The position numbers were made by a program, and so were the translations under genes. A DNA stretch of 64,000 bases from assembly GCA_023333565.1 (NCBI GenBank), contig JAJKFH010001350.1:25682-89681 (forward strand). The letters are read 5' to 3'. The DNA comes from Puffinus mauretanicus. Lineage: Eukaryota > Chordata > Aves > Procellariiformes > Procellariidae. Below the pieces are notes generated by a model. The model was not told the DNA's origin, did not search any database, and saw nothing but the letters and a program-made list of their open reading frames with translations. The stretch's first letter is position 1. Each line of letters begins with the position of its first letter. Shown one piece after another: positions 1-13,000 of this stretch.

Positions 1-1942
1 GTTTCTGCTAGGCTGGGAAAATAATTTCTGTTGCAGCTCTTGTAAACACTTAGCTAGCGACCTACTGGTAACAAAAATGTTTTTGTGTCCCTGTTCAAAT
101 ACTGCAGCATATAGGAGATAAACAAAACTCTAACCCACCTAGCTCATGAGGAAACTGTAAACACTTCATAAAAATAAACTTCTTTGGGACATGGTGTCCA
201 TTGTTTGAATTATTTTATAATCTGGTGGTGAATTTCATCTGTATCCATCAAGGGCATTAAGCCTCAAAAAATTAATTTTGTAAAAGTTTCATGAAAACTG
301 GGTAGAGGAGGAGACCATGCAGGTACATTTACGGAAAGAAAAGGGGAGTTTGGAGCTCGCGTCTGAGTACAACTGAAGAAATTGAGGTGGAAATAAGTTT
401 TATCAAAGTTCTGACAATAGGAAGAGTTTCAGTTGAGATCTGTTGTTCTTTAGCCACCTGAACTGATCCTCCATGAGCCATATGCTACAGGAAATGAAAA
501 TCCATTAGTTTCAATGCATATGAAACTACTTACTTATGGATGACAATGAAATACAGTGCCACTACCAGCAACATGACAAGACAGTATTCTTCAGATATTT
601 AGAGTCTATATAAATGATTAATAAATGTTTTAATTTATGCATCCTTGTTCCTCCAGCCATGTATGACTGGGATTTGTAAGTATGTATGTGTGTATATGTG
701 TGTAGGGAAGAAGGATTAACATGGATGTTTAAACAGTGGATATATTTCTTTGAATTTGCTCATGTTAAAAGAACTGGAGCCTTTATCCTTGGTCTATTGT
801 CTAGATATCCAGCCTTGCAATCTACTGTGTGTAGATTGCCTTGTAATCACAGCAAGCAATTGGTATATTGTATACTTCACCACTGGAATGGGTGCAAACT
901 AAAGCATGCTAGTGCTTATGCTAAGATTCTTGTAAAAATCTTTCTAACTAAAGATTACCAGGATCATTAGCATTAACCTGTGTGAAATTTTGTGAAGAAT
1001 GTGGGGAAACAAGTTAATATTGACCTGTGTGATTTTATCACTCAGGAAAAAGAGATTTTGGCATTATCACAGGAAGTTCTATGCAAAAGTCAGCTGAGCA
1101 GAGATCAAAAAATAAATTTAATGGTAAAAATTATTAGAACAGGAATACAGAACAAACCAGAAGTCTATGTTACTATGTAAATACCTGATGCATCTTATAG
1201 TTAGAGTACTATATGCAGATCTATATTCCCTTCTCTCCTCTCCTTACCTCCAAAGGATATATTAGGATTTGAAAAGATACAAGAAGAGCATTAGAGAAGG
1301 GTGGTCAGGCTTATGTAACAAGGAGAGATTACATGGACTAAGTATGTAGTCTGGAAAATATGGTTGTGAGGGGAGTATGATAGTTGATAGATCCCGAAAA
1401 GGATGGGAGTCATTAAAGGGGAAAAATTATTTTCTGTTCCTCCCAGTGCAAGAGCTATGGGTCATCAGATAAAGCTACGAGGTAGTTGGTTTAAACAAAC
1501 TAAAGAAGTAGATTTTGTATAAGCAATGATTCAGCTATTGAACTTACTGTTGAGGGATTGTGAGGTGCTAACATCCTAGATGAGTTGAAAAATGATAGAC
1601 TTGGATAAGTCCCAGAGGTAAAGATTGTGAGAAACTGCATGAGTGTACTGCAAGAGATCTCACTGAGTGATTGACAGTGCCTATGCTTTTTTCCTAACCT
1701 TTAGTGGCCATTATCAGGGTATTCAGTCTGTTGCAGTACAGTACATGCTTTTTGTAGAGTATTTGAATTCAAGCTGCATCTACAGTAAGTGAAGGAAGAA
1801 AACTGTCAAAAATATTCAAGGTAGTGGTATTATTTGCATTATTCCACTACATTCATCACAGTTTTTTAATGAAATACCATTTTAAATTATATTGCAATTC
1901 TACAGCTTTTGGTAATACACGTTATTTCTAAAGTAGATGAAT
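1..1942. other. Unique non-coding DNA, no gene seen
   Basis: AT-rich single-copy-looking sequence. Short open frames of 94 codons (686-970) and 62 codons (992-1180) are present on the plus strand, but they show no recognisable domain, no clear splice-site context and no codon pattern that separates them from chance. A short GT/AT-rich run lies near 680-710. I see no RNA gene and no transposon in this stretch. Confidence 0.6.
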
Positions 1943-2107
1943 CATCATAGAATCACAGAATGGTTTGGGTTGGAAGGAACCTTTAAAGATCATCTAGTCC
2001 AACCCCTCTGCCATGGGCAGGGACATCTTCCACTAGATAAGGTTGCTTAAAGCCCCAACCAACCTGACTGAACACTTCCAATAACGGGGCATCCGCAACT
2101 TCTGGAT
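1943..2107 (-). mobile_element. CR1 LINE, short 3' end fragment
   Basis: The left edge reads ATCATAGAATCACAGAATGG, followed by GGTTGGAAGGAACCTTTAAA and a stretch with AGTCCAACCCC. This is the reverse complement of the 3' untranslated end of avian CR1 elements, so the element lies on the minus strand and its 3' terminus is at the left. Only about 165 bp remain, with no ORF2 codons. The 5' truncation is normal for CR1, which is copied by target-primed reverse transcription. The wording differs from the three other CR1 copies in the window (GGTTTGGGTTGGAAGG here, TTAAGGTTGGAAAAGACC there), so it belongs to a different and probably older subfamily. The right edge, near TTCTGGATG, is approximate. 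Confidence 0.9.
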
Positions 2108-3222
2108 GTATGGATAACTAATTAGTACAGAATATATGGGTAACTAATTGGTACAGATATCCTGTGCATTTTGATTTTAATTACAAACTAATTTTGAATC
2201 ACAACTGGAAATAATGTACACAGTAATAATTTCTACACTAAAATTGTTTGGCTCTTCACATTTGTATTCAGGAAAGATTTAGGTATCTACGTGCTAATAA
2301 GCATTTGGTGTCCAAGCACAAAAAGGCTTACCTGATTACACATGCTGCTTGAAGATTTGGCCAAGTTTGCAAGTTTTAAAAACAACTTTTCATTTTGTGT
2401 GACTGTCTGTTGATGCCCAAATAAAGATAGCAGTAGGGCCTGGCTTTTCAAATATTTAGGCTTGGACCTGTCTACCAGCCTTCTCAAAACATAATTACTT
2501 AAGCTAAAACTCAAAATTTTTCAGAGGTTTTAAGATAAAAACGTATGAACAAGAGAATCTTTGCAAGTTATCTAGGCAATGAATGTAGTATATTAATCAT
2601 TATTCTACTTTTCTGTTTGTACACAATTATCAGTACCAGTTCTTTTCCCCCCTTTAAGAGATTTGATGATTAAATAGTAAGTTAAAACAAAACACCAGGG
2701 AGAAAATGATATAAGCATGTAATTCTCATCAGAAGAATGTGATTGCTCTCAAGTCTATTAAATATATCTTTAGTAAGCGCAGCGTGGCCTTCTTATGCTC
2801 AAATGGCTAGAAGTTTGAATGTCTGTGTACATTAGCCAAAAGTATTTGTAGCTTTTACTTTAAAATTGTACCAGATCTGAAATCTGAAAGCAAATCCACA
2901 ATTATTTGGTCATTGCCAGTTTCATATCAAGAATTAGATACTCAAATTTTTCACAGTCCCTTTTTTTTCAACAGGAAGTCATTAATGGCAATTGAGAATC
3001 TCTATCTATCTCTGTTACATAATTTCTGTCCTTCTGCTAACAATTATTGATTTACTTTGGCAAATGATAGCCCTGGCAAGACCAGCAACAATGATTGCAA
3101 TTCAGCTGTAATTAACAGACAAATCCCAAATTCTACTCCCTACCTGAAACTCCCAGCTTAAATAAATAAAAAAATTGTGTTCTTAAAAAAATAACCTTGC
3201 CCCATACATTGCAAGTATCAGT
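2108..3222. other. Unique non-coding DNA, no gene seen
   Basis: No gene or transposon is recognisable. A 75-codon minus-strand frame (2287-2514) is unremarkable. The part around 3040-3130 is rich in homeodomain-like ATTA/TAAT cores and has fairly even base composition, and looks like the kind of sequence found in conserved non-coding elements. That is an impression only. Confidence 0.5.
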
Positions 3223-3738
3223 TGTCCTGGTTTTGGCTGGGATAGAGTTAAATTTCTTCCTAGTGCTGTGTTTTGGATTTAGAATGAGAAGAATGTTGAT
3301 AACACACTGATGTTTTCAGTTGTTGCTAAGTATCCTGCTAGTCAAGGACATTCAGCTCAAGAAAAACAAAACAAAACAAGCATTGTGAGGGAGCACAGCC
3401 AGGACTCCTAGCCCAGCTGGCCAACGGGGTATTCCATACCATGTGACGTCATGCTCAGTATATGAATGGTAGGCGTGTTCCAGGAAGTAGCAATCGCTAC
3501 CTGGTTATCAGTCAGTGTGGGTGGTGAGCAATTGCATTGTGCATCACTCATTTTGTATATTCTATCATTGTCATTATTATTTTCCCTTTTCTGTTCTATT
3601 AAACTGTCTTTATCTTAACCCATGAGTTTTTCTTACTCTTACCCTTCCGATTCTCTCCCCATCCCACAGGGGGGGCAGAAGGGGGAGTGAGCGAGCGACT
3701 GCATGGTATTTGGCTGTCTGCCAGGTTAAACCACGACA
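3223..3738 (+). mobile_element. Solo LTR of an avian endogenous retrovirus, copy 1
   Basis: The segment starts with TGTCCTGGTTTTGGCTGGGA and ends with GGTTAAACCACGACA, the TG...CA borders of a retroviral LTR. It aligns end to end with the LTRs at 25204 and (inverted) at 37133. Shared internal landmarks are the block GTGTTTTGGATTTAG, the block GGGGTATTCCATACCATGTG, a TATA-like TATATGAA at 3459, an ATTAAA polyadenylation-type signal at 3598 and the CpG-rich GAGTGAGCGAGCGAC near the 3' end. No internal retroviral sequence follows on either side, so this is a solo LTR left by LTR-LTR recombination. The flanks (TCAGT on the left, CAGGT on the right) do not form a clean target duplication, which suggests an older insertion or imperfect borders. 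Confidence 0.9.
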
Positions 3739-6700
3739 CAGGTCTCTTCTTCTAAATCTTATTTGGCCTTCACACTACCGTAGAGATAGGCATTACCAAA
3801 AATATATGAAATTACATGAACATATATCCTAATTAATTTCACCAGATACATATATGTAAATCAAATTATCTTTCATGGAGTTTCCACACGGGGTGTTCTT
3901 CAACTGACAAACGCTGTTGGATAGCAGTCAATATCTCCAGGGACTTCGAAAGGTTAATTCAAAGCATTTTTTTGTTCTACTTATGCAACAGGTCACAAGC
4001 AATTTCCAACTTCCTCTTGAGGTCAAATTATTGATGCAGTCATCTAAGTCAGCTGGCTTGTAAAAAAGCCATAATTAGAAACAAGATCAATAGAAACCTA
4101 CTTAGTTGAAATATCTAACAGATGTTTCCAATGATAAGGAATAGTTACAAATGTTAGAAGTCATAAGCTTTGTGGGATATGATAGTAATAGCTATTTTTA
4201 TGTGTGCTACCTTTCAGAATGTGAAAAACAGGGCTAAATAGTCTATGACAAGCTTGTATCATAAAAGTCCTTTTAAAAATATGGAATTACTACCGTACAC
4301 TAAAAACTTGGTGAAATATCTGGGCAAAAATGCTGCCTACTACTTTCAGAGAGCCAAAACCTCCTGCAATATTTGTGCACAACGAAAACCCAAAGTTAAA
4401 AGAACCATTAAAATAACCAGAATATATATTTTCTAATTTCTGCATTATTTTTCCAACATAGTTTTTCTACACCTAATTTGCAACCCAAAGCTCTAGTCTA
4501 ATGCCCAGTGTGAAACCCTTTTTTGGGTATTTTACATGGTCTTTTGAAAAATCCTTTTTGGCTCTCTCTCTCGGTACCTTAACATTTTTAATTCAACAGA
4601 GTTCAACTATTTCAGCTGCAACATCAGTCTGCCTAGCCTCCAGAGCTGGTTTGCCTCCAGCTTCAATGACAGCAGGATTTGCTTTCTTGGGTCATTATTC
4701 AGATAACTTGGATCCCTGTTTTTCAGATCTGAAAAAATGTTTGTCCTTATTATTAATGGTTTATTAATTATGAAGTCAATGGCACCATTCTGACCTTAGC
4801 ATATTTGCTATATGATCAAGTCAGTTCAAACTGAGGTAGAAACTCCCAGCGATAACTGGTTTAAGCATTATCAAATTGCACTGTCAGGAACATTTCGCTC
4901 ATGAAAAACAATGCTGTAAAAGCTGCTGTCATAAGATCCTGTGTATTATTGCCTTCCAGTTATCCTTATGTCAGTTGTGCTCTGTTGACAAGTGAAAAGC
5001 TTTTTTTAAAAACTTTTTGGCTGTCTAATTCCCAAGGGATCTGAAAGTGCAAGAGATCAACAGGAAGACAAAGGGAAAGAGTAATGAGCCTGACAGGACA
5101 GAGAAAATGAGAAAGAGGAGATAGGTGACACTCTGTCAGTAAACAATAACATCTACACCAAAGCTCATAGTGTCTTGAAAACCACAAGCACAATTTTGAA
5201 TTGGATTTTGAAGTGCAGAGAAATCCAGTAAAAGAGAGAGAGTGTTACTCCCCTTTCTCTTGTGGAAGATTAGGCTAGCTTACTGAAAAGCATAAATATT
5301 TGGTATTTTTTCTTTAAAAATAGCTGTGAGCTCTTGTGTGTTTTTTTAAATACTTCTAAAATAATGGGAATGCTTTCAGCATGTACATAGATAGACCATG
5401 CATATTGTATGCTGTTAGTAAATAGTTTACTCAGGCACAGGAATCTATTTTATCTGTGATATAAAGTGTGAAAGGTATGCCAATAGGAATACAGCTACAG
5501 CATGAAAATGGAAATGTAGAAATGAAGTTTACGAAGTGTTCTGGTTTCTGTGTGAATTACAGCAAAACCAGGGCTGATTTAAAGATGAATCCTGATGTGT
5601 GAGGTGGCGGGGGGGAGACAATGATTGATTTAAATGAGCTGAGCATCCAAGCCATACTCCAAAATGTAGGTACTATGACTGTAATTGTCAAGGGTGTATT
5701 TCTGTACATAATTAACTGTTTGGATTGCTGATGCTAAATTCTCCGTTTCAATATTGGATGTACAGTTGAACTGTATAATATTTCTAACAGTTTGAAAATA
5801 AGGCCTGCAAAAGAGAATATTTTGGTTGAAGAAGTATTTTAGTCCATCCCTTTTTCCTGATTTACTGTTGAAGGACAGTATGTAAATATAAATTATATTG
5901 TATTATTCATGTCTCCCATAAGTTAAATTGAAGCAGCTTTCAGAATTAATTTTTTGTTGCAGTTGTGCACTTCTACATTTACCCTTTTCTCCTGAAGACT
6001 GATGGGGGTAGTCATTTTGGTATACCTCCATGTGTAATGTTTTTGCATTTACTTGAATCCGATCCAGTGGTACAGTCAGGTTACCCATGAAATAGCAATT
6101 TTGTAAAAAAAAAGCTATCATCTGCTTTGTACTTTTCAACCTTCTTAGCACCATAGTTGGTACTCAGACTGCTGAGTCTACTTTCCACAAGCAATTTGTA
6201 TTAACATCATGCATTTGTGAAACTTTAGCTGGTTGCAACTTTGCAATGACTTTCAGTTTATTTTCCCTATGATATCACAGCTTTCTTTCCAATGTAGTAG
6301 AATTAAGATTAGCTTTTGGGAGAATGCCACTCAGTGAGGTCAGATTCTTTACTAATTCTATCCATCTTATGTGCTGTGAAACCCACTAAGGGCCAAGAAA
6401 AATAGCCAGTTATTCTATGTATGAGCATTCCTCTATGTAGCAATGGTAGAGAATATCATATGAGAAGCAGAAAAGAATTTACTTACCATCTCTTAATTCC
6501 TATATACAGAAGCACACAATATGAACTGTCTGTCCAGGTGTCCAAACAGTGATTTGTAAAAATTTTGAGGGTGAAGCTCAGCAAGCAAATTCTCCCTGAC
6601 AGTGTATTATGGGAGCATTTCTTTAGACCATTCTCTAAGGATGCAGCCCACAGGCCTCATGAAACAGCTCGATGGCTATTGTATGGCAGAAGTTCCCTCA

Positions 6701-9700
6701 TTCACCGGTAATGCTTTTTACCACAGGTAACCTAGTTTTACTAAAACACTAAGTTAGGCCCTGAAACAACAGGTATTTAAAGGAATGCTGTGCTTCAAGG
6801 CTGGGGCAGTCTTGCTTTTTAAAATATCACTTTCAGATCATGAAAATGTTACGTTTCTTTATGATGACAATGACAGCTGGGAAAACCTATGTGGGATTAT
6901 GTCATTGAAAGGATCTAATAACCAGACTACTTGCTTTGGAGTGCTAAACATTGGGATTTCTTTTGTTTTTACAAGTTACTCCTCAGGAATCTTTCTAAAA
7001 ATGCTTTGGGTAGGTAATATTTTTGACATCGTAAAAAACTTTGGCCAGGCAGTGAACTGAGCATTGTGCTAGAACTTAGCAGCAATGATGAAACCAAAGC
7101 ATTTCTATAATTAGAAGCTCAACCTTTTCTATGCAAAGTTTTGATGTAAATGAGTCATATAGTCTGTGAAGTTACTGTAAAAGTGATGTACAAGGACTTC
7201 TGAGAGAAGTCATTGAAAAAAGTGTGGCTTGATGTTTGCCTCATTGTATATAAGCCTAATTTTTCAAACAAGGTTGTTGCAGGTATTTACAATGCAGACA
7301 GTATAACTTATGCCATGACTAATATCTATTCATGTATCTCCATGGTGCTATACAGATGTCACGAAAAAGACTGTGGATGGATGTTGGACAGGTTCACACA
7401 CAACAAAATAAAGGGAGGCGTAAGAAGAAAAAAAAAAAGATTTGGCGTAAAATTTGTTGCAATTACTCTCCCCATAAGCTCCCATTAATTGTAATACTGA
7501 CTCCATATAAAAATATTGATTCAGATCTGTGAGCTGCCATTTGAGGACTGGGCACATGTGCATTTCTACCCTGCTGTCTGTTCACGTGCTGTGGAGGTGT
7601 TCATCATAATCTCACTTTAAAGCTTTTTGGCTGTCAAGAATAAAATGGCATGCAAATTACTCCGGAAATTGTGTGCCTCATAAAAATGGAGCTGCAAAAC
7701 CTGCTTTGTATGAGAAACCCCCTTTTGAGGTTTGTGAACACAGACTGGGAACATTTGCAGAACAATTGCTGAAGTCAGTGTTGGGGGAGGGAGGAGAAAC
7801 ACCTAATTTACTCACTATTTACATAGAAAGCAGTTATGGTAGATCATTTTGCAACATTGATAATGATAGAGGAATATTTAGACCAGCCTTCCTGCAATCC
7901 CCTACAGTATTTCTTCCATAGTGCTTCACCTTGAACTGGAGTATATTCTTACAGAAGACTTTTTTCCCTCTGGCTTACTTTGCTTCAGAAAATACATTGT
8001 CAGCTAAGAATACCTTTTGGGTTAATAGTGTTTATACTTGATGCCAGTGCATTCTAGTGCACTGTAATGGATTTCCTTCGTGGTGAGAGTCTCTTGGCAC
8101 TCCATAATCAATAATAGATCAAGTAAATAGCATTTATTTTGTAGAAGTCTATACCACTTCAAGTTCATATGAGCTCTCAAAACAGAATTCCTTGTGCTGG
8201 CACCTGCAAAGGGATTTAGGTCTAACCTAGTAGAAGGTACAGTCAGAACTGCAAAGTGGCTCTGGATGAAGTGCATCTCTCCCAAGACAGATGAGAGCCT
8301 AATGCAAAATTGAGTCCAGTTACTTTTTAATATGCCTTCATACTGTATGCTGCTTCCAGATAAACCAGTCTTTTTTACTCAAGCTACAAAAGGAGGGGTA
8401 TAACCAGACAGATTATATCCCGTGCTGATAGATCCTTTGTGTGTTCCCAAATGTCTTCAGTATGACATTTTTGCTACCAGTGGTATACTTTGCTACCAGT
8501 GTTGTACAAACATATGTACACTATTTCCTGTTTGTGATGTGTTTTTTAAAATAGTCTTGCAGTATTTGCTGTTCATTTTACATATGTTACAAGACTGTTA
8601 TTTTTGTTGCATAAGGTACAGGCTCTAGAGGTAGTATACCTATGACTGGAAAAATCAACAGTTCAGACATGTTTTGTTTTTTTTTTTTTTAAAGATACAT
8701 GTAAACCATATTGGTAAGTAATTATCAGCAATTTGTTTCATGTCATCATGAAAGCTTAAGACATATCAGAAATATAGAGGATTTGCCTGGAGGAGCAAGA
8801 AACCACAAATTCTACCTCTATCTCATCCACTCTGACTATAAAAAGTAGTGGCTTTGGCTTTCCAAGATAGCCTCTCTGTGTGTGTGCACACCTATCATAA
8901 TATGCTTTGTTTTTGTCCAGGCTTCAGACACACCATAATTTAAGTGGTTCATAATAACAGTAAATCAGATAAAGAAACCTTTATACTATAACAAATATGT
9001 CTGAAAACATTTCTAATGAGCTGAAATAATCTGAAAATTCAGAGCCTAATGAACTTGAGGGAATCAGGAACATTTTAGATTGTACATTTCTGATTTTGTT
9101 ATAAGACATGTTACCATGATCTACTATAGACTCATGCTCTAATGGTTTGGAGTTTTAGTGCTGCAGGATTCTTGGGTTAATTTTTATGACTGAGCTAGGA
9201 AAAGCCTTTCTAAATATTAGTAGATTTTTCAAAAATAAACATTTCAGTTGCCCACAGTTTTCCAGTCTATAATTCAGTGATGGCTAAGAGGTGTCAAATC
9301 AAGGCTCTTTGTGTTTTCCTCTTAACTCGCAATTAGTGCAAAATTGTGCTTAGGCCTTGAAATCTATATGTATTTGAAGAAATGTGGAATTTCAAATCCA
9401 TCTAAATCAGAGCTTCTTATATTAGGTCTACAAGTGATACACTCTCATACCAAAATTTTGAACTTACGTTATGGCCTTGAGTTAGAATCACCAATGGCCC
9501 AAGTCCACCAGGATGTTTTCTGATAATTTCAGATCTGTGTAGGCTGACCTAAATCTTGGTCCTGTGTGCTTGCAGTCACACAGTGCACATCACAGTTGGA
9601 TTTCTTTGTTGCTGGGTTTCTCAGTGCATACGTCAAACTCCTAACTTTCTTGCTGGCTAAGTATTGGACTGCACTGGGAGCATTAGGTGAAGGGAGGTAA

Positions 9701-10023
9701 TGTATGTGCTTTCCACAGCAAGAGATCACATCAACCAGCATGTTTGGGGAACTGCATGTAGGTACTGGTCAACAGATATGTTAGACAGGCCTAACTGCGA
9801 CTACAGTGCAAGAGATTTGGCAGGTCCATATGTGTGCTATTTCACTCACATTGAGAGTAGTAATGCCAGTGTAATAACTGTTACCCTGTATAATTCTGAC
9901 CTGTGCTCCTGGGATTAAATACTAGTTTTTCTATCGACCGCAGTTACTCTAGATTAGGGCATAAATAGAACATAAATCAGTCTAACATTTTCTGTGGAAT
10001 GTATTTTGTGTTTGTGCACCAAC
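3739..10023. other. Unique non-coding DNA, no gene seen
   Basis: More than 6 kb without a recognisable gene or transposon. It contains short open frames of 60-91 codons on both strands (for example 4501-4767, 6785-7060, 7213-7488), none with a recognisable domain. A T-tract lies near 8667-8690. A short direct repeat with a 19-bp period (TTGCTACCAGTG) occurs at 8471 and 8490. Nothing else stands out. Confidence 0.6.
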
Positions 10024-10041
10024 ATGTATGTATGTATGTAT
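10024..10041. repeat. (ATGT)n microsatellite
   Basis: Four and a half copies of ATGT in a row. It is a short simple repeat in unique DNA with no sign of function. Confidence 0.85.
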
Positions 10042-13000
10042 TTTGTGCCTTGAAATATGTCCTTGAAATAAAACATATGCTTCTCATTTACTTGAAGCAT
10101 CCCTCTGCTATTGAGGAACTTGCAAAAGGTTACCTTGTGGTCACTTTCTATCTGTTCTCAGTTTATTTCTTTTTGTGGCTTTTTTTTTTTTTTACCGCTG
10201 CCATAGAAGTAGCAGTTTCTAGACTTTTCTGAGCTATTGCCCTCCTCCAGTTGGGTTGGTGCCCCCAGATAACACCATAAATGTTTGGATTTCTGTCTGG
10301 ACCTCTGAACTTCAGTTGGAATTGACACTAACCCAGCTGGGACCATGACACCTAATTTGAGAACTGTTAAGTTAAGGTGAATGGGGGAGCAGAAGTTGTC
10401 CCCTTCTGGTAAAAGGAGGAGTGCCCGATACTCAAGGCTAGGTCTGTATACTGCAGTCCAGCAATATGCAGCTTTTGCTAGTAGTGAACGCAGCCATTGC
10501 TAACAGTCTATTGGTTTGCACCTTTTTTATGTTTTACTTTCTTGTCATATTTCATTGGTGGTGTTTGTCATGATATTAATTTGATTTTATTGTGGCCACT
10601 TCTGGTAGTCTTTTAATTAAACAGGGAGAATATAACAGTAATATCACCAGGAGCAAAAATCTAGGATTAGTCATTGTGGGAATGACTGAGCATGTGTTAG
10701 TTTTCCTGTCAGTGATTTCCTAGTTCCATGAAACTCTTTAATTACACTGGATTTGGTACAATAATGTACTGCCGTTCTGCTGTTCCCAGTGTGTCTGCGT
10801 GTATCCAAAGAGAATGGATTATCTTTGATAGTTCTGTTCTGTTCCATTGCATAGCATACGAGATAATCTGCCATATAAAGTATTAATTGCCTATACAAAA
10901 GGGGTCCAAATTCTTCCCCATTTCTGAGTGCTCTGTACTATACAACTGAGGAAGGCAGCCAGTAAAAGCAGTCAGTATAAGGTGATCTGTGGAGACTGTT
11001 CACATGCAAGTCATTTCACCTATTCAGTTGTCTAAACCTGGGAGTCTTGTTATTTAGTAAGCCCCCAAAATCAATGGAGAGAAAATAGCTACTTCCAGCA
11101 CATGATTTTTCTCATCTGAGGAAAGGTATGAGTGAAAATGTATGGTGTAAATTACTACCTGCAGGCACCTGTTTCTGTCTGGTAACTACAGAGAGAGCCT
11201 AGATAAATAGCCTAGATACATCAATTTTAGAATATGAAGTTGAATGAAACAAATCCTGTTCTTTGTGTAGATGGCTTTTTAGAGTACTCATTCCCCACAG
11301 GTTGTGGTGGTGAATCTTGCAGCTGTCACAGTTCCAAAGGACTAATGGCAAAATACATTTAAGGAAACAGCTTCAAGCAATGTCATCCCATGGTTTCTAA
11401 TAATGATGTTCCAAATGCAGCCTCTGGCTCAGGAAGTTAATAAGTTGTAAGTGGCCAGAAGATGGTAGAGTTTCTCATAATTTAACCACTTAAACACCTC
11501 GTGTTCTTAATTGATATCTCCAATTATTTACCCCCCAAAAATAAGCAAGATTTCTAAATCCATTCATGTTACCCAGCCCTAATAATGTCACAGAAAAGGA
11601 TACAAAGTCCTGCAATCTTTATTTCTTACAAGCATCTGAATATTTACTGCCATACATCTTTTGCAGCTATTTGTACTTCCTTGCAAGCATAGTATAAAAT
11701 CTCACTATTCTGATTGCTCAATGCTTTCAATCTACTTTGGATGAGGGTAAGTGAAAACTACAAAAAGAGGTTGTCATTTGATATCTAGGGAAAAATCTCA
11801 ATCATGGCAAGAATGAAGAATAGATTTCAACACCGCACTGTGGGAATAAAGACTAGGAAAGGAAAGTATTTCAGGAAGGGCAGAAGAGAAGACATAGAGA
11901 CAGAATGAGCAGATAATGCTTGAGTCCTGGATCAGCAAGTGAGATAAAGCTAAATAAAAAATATTTCCTATAGTGGTGACAGAGGTTTACATATTTCAGA
12001 ATATTTTCACTTGCTCTGGATCATAACAAAGCCTCACTGGAGCAGTGGGAATCCTGTCCACAGAATGAGCAAAGTATGAGTTTGAAGGAGGACTGGGTGC
12101 TTGAGAGGCAGGCAGCAATGGTAGTGGCTCAAAGGACCCTGAGCAAAATGGACAAAATCCTTTGGTTTCTGTAAATAGTTTTAGAGTCCAGAATTTTTTT
12201 TTTTATGTGGACTAGGGACAGCACCTTTGTTGTTGGACAGCAGTGCTCCATGAGGCTAATATAAGCCTGTTGCGCATAGATCAATTTTATATCCGCAGTG
12301 CAGTTATTTGAGCAATAATAATTGAAGTGAGAAATATTTCCCTGAGCTGAATGACCTGCTAGGTGTGACAGGTGGCTTGAGTCACAGGTGGTGGCCATTA
12401 ACCTTACCAGATCATTACTCTTCTAGATATGCCATGTGCTTCGGTTATCATTGCTCTCAGAGCCAGACTATGGAAACAAACATGCACTGGGGCCACATTC
12501 ATCATGAGTGGATATAGGTATATTTGAGCTTATTGACTGCATAAATGTATACCTACATTGGAATAACTGATAAGAGGATGGAGAGAAAATGTACTTTGAT
12601 TGCCAATTTAGTAGTCTTCTGTGGATTTTATGACCTAAGAATGAGTCAGTTCAGAATGTCTGAACTGTCTCTCAGTTCAACCAGTATGTTTTGGTCTATA
12701 TTCCTCACTATTCTGATATGAATTTTTAAGAGTTTAAGCTTTTTAAATACATGATTTTATACTAGTGCTTAAGCAGTATTTGTCCTACTTGCTTTATGCA
12801 AACTTCTTACCTTTAATTTTGTCTCTGCTTCTGCTTTTATAGCCAGGCAGGAGGGAAGAGGTGAGACAAATGAAAACTAGTAAATTAAAGAGGGACGCTG
12901 TCTGTAGCATTTGATGTTATCACATACATACAAATATATTTCAGTGATTCATTTTGTTTCTAGCGCAAGTTGTTAAATAATTAAACATCTATACTCAAAC

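Noticed and set aside
3218..3743. Target-site duplication around the first solo LTR
   Set aside because: TCAGT on the left and CAGGT on the right do not match well enough to call.
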